A stretch of DNA of 64,000 nucleotides from the NCBI RefSeq assembly GCF_002117915.1, contig NZ_BDJB01000005.1, positions 372,001 through 436,000 on the forward strand, read 5' to 3'. The notes under the pieces are model-generated. The model was not told where the DNA came from, ran no database searches, and saw only the letters and a list, made by a program, of their open reading frames with translations. Positions 63,237 to 64,000 of the stretch are shown here, in pieces (position 1 is the stretch's first letter; every line of letters begins with the position of its first letter). The stretch is from Sphingomonas sp. TZW2008. GTDB taxonomy: Bacteria > Pseudomonadota > Alphaproteobacteria > Sphingomonadales > Sphingomonadaceae. The translations under genes were made by a program, and so were the position numbers.

Positions 63237-64000
63237 ATGGCGACGGTCAAGGATCCCGTCCGCCCCTCGCGGGCAAGAGGCAGCCGCCGCTCGGTCGCCT
63301 CCCGTACGGTGGCACTCGCGGTCGACGGGCTCGTCGCACTGGAGGCGGCCTTTGCCGACGCCGATTTCCTTGACCGGTTCGAGCAGCTCGTCAGCACGAT
63401 CATTGAGGCGCCCGGGCGGGTCATCCTGGCTGGAATGGGCAAGAGCGGTATCATCGCGCGCAAGATCACCGCGACCCTCACATCGACCGGTATGCCCGCG
63501 ATGTTCCTGCACCCGGCAGAAGCGGGACACGGTGACCTTGGCATGGTGACGGAGGGTGACGTCGTCGTCATCCTGACCCGCTCGGGCGAGACCAGTGAGC
63601 TCGCGGCGATCTTCGCTTATTGCAAGCGCTTCGCGATCAAGACGGTGACGATCACCGCCCGCCTCAATTCCACTGCGGCGCGTGCGGCCAACCTCGCTAT
63701 CCGCCTGCCCGCGGTTCGTGAGGCATGCCCGATCGAATTAAGCCCGACGACTTCCACCACGCTCCAGCTCGTCTTCGGCGATGCACTGGCGATGACCTTG
63801 ATGGCGCGGCGCGGTTTCTCGACCGACGATTTTCACAACTTCCATCCTGCCGGCCGGCTCGGTGCCCGTCTGTTGCGGGTGCGCGACGTTATGGCGCGCG
63901 GTAGCGACGTACCGCGGGTGGCGCCCGATGCGTCGCTGCTCGACGCAACGATTGAAATGACCCGGACGCGGCACGGCGCCACGGCCGTCGTCGACGGCGA
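63237..64000 (+). CDS. kpsF: Arabinose-5-phosphate isomerase KpsF/KdsD (runs off window)
   Basis: The first 254 codons of a sugar isomerase that converts ribulose-5-phosphate to arabinose-5-phosphate for Kdo synthesis. The SIS domain (about residues 45-190) shows GMGKSGIIARKI, FLHPAEAGHGDLGMVTEGD, TRSGETSEL and LSPTTSTTLQLVFGDALA. The first CBS motif begins at about 210 with VRDVMARGSDVPRV. The gene is cut by the window end. Its place behind kpsT and the exporter supports the capsule-linked kpsF copy and not the LPS copy. Confidence 0.9.
   Translation, partial: MATVKDPVRPSRARGSRRSVASRTVALAVDGLVALEAAFADADFLDRFEQLVSTIIEAPGRVILAGMGKSGIIARKITATLTSTGMPAMFLHPAEAGHGDLGMVTEGDVVVILTRSGETSELAAIFAYCKRFAIKTVTITARLNSTAARAANLAIRLPAVREACPIELSPTTSTTLQLVFGDALAMTLMARRGFSTDDFHNFHPAGRLGARLLRVRDVMARGSDVPRVAPDASLLDATIEMTRTRHGATAVVDG

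Overview
The window is 64 kb of high-GC, almost gap-free alphaproteobacterial chromosome. Gene content and order point to a sphingomonad (Sphingomonas or a close relative). The indicators are pckA divergent from chvI-chvG-hprK-rapZ-EIIA-HPr, chpT, an RpoH with the alphaproteobacterial-type RpoH box, a gamma-carbonic anhydrase beside a DUF481 outer-membrane protein and other sphingomonad-style neighbours, and a Kps-type capsule locus. I saw no rRNA, tRNA, insertion sequence, prophage or CRISPR array. The only stable RNA gene I recognise is rnpB.

Layout. 0-15 kb is housekeeping: holC-pepA; the envelope and maintenance cluster lptD-surA-pdxA-rsmA; a TPR protein; rsmB-guaB; an SPFH/NfeD membrane pair; an MscS channel; pckA. 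15-21 kb holds the ChvI/ChvG envelope-stress two-component system, translationally coupled to a PTS-type regulatory cassette (mini-HprK, RapZ, EIIA, HPr), then an rRNA 2'-O-methyltransferase, rppH and a DUF481 barrel. 21.8-34 kb carries suhB, efp, two peptidoglycan enzymes (M23 and L,D-transpeptidase), thiE, a fasciclin lipoprotein, moaE-moaD-pgsA, an MFS carrier, a gamma-carbonic anhydrase, a nitronate monooxygenase-like enzyme, a ferredoxin/J-protein pair, rnpB, ampD and an EamA exporter. 34.3-40.4 kb is one minus-strand signalling block, JAMM protease-chpT-cheA-cheW-cheY-cheB-cheR, with no chemoreceptor or flagellar gene nearby. rluD and rpoH follow at 40.4-42.3 kb.

42.4-64 kb is accessory and built for a surface polysaccharide. 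A membrane protein, a sulfotransferase and a small membrane protein are followed by very large multi-module glycosyltransferases, an unrecognised methyltransferase-like protein, an FkbM methyltransferase, three GT4 glycosyltransferases and the ABC-dependent capsule machinery: kpsS, kpsC, kpsE, kpsM on the minus strand and kpsT, a kpsD/Wza-like lipoprotein and kpsF on the plus strand. Parts of it, such as the sulfotransferase gene, look lower in GC than the core, which fits horizontal acquisition. Together the genes would make a Kdo-anchored, possibly methylated or sulfated glycan and export it through KpsM/T-KpsE-KpsD.

The most unusual items are a single-module KpsC, a 1,421-residue TPR-RgpF-GT4-GT2 fusion, a CheA that ends in a stump of a receiver domain and lacks P2, nested palindromes between pckA and chvI, a perfect inverted repeat in the rpoH leader, and an unrecorded-looking 55-residue membrane protein next to the gamma-carbonic anhydrase.
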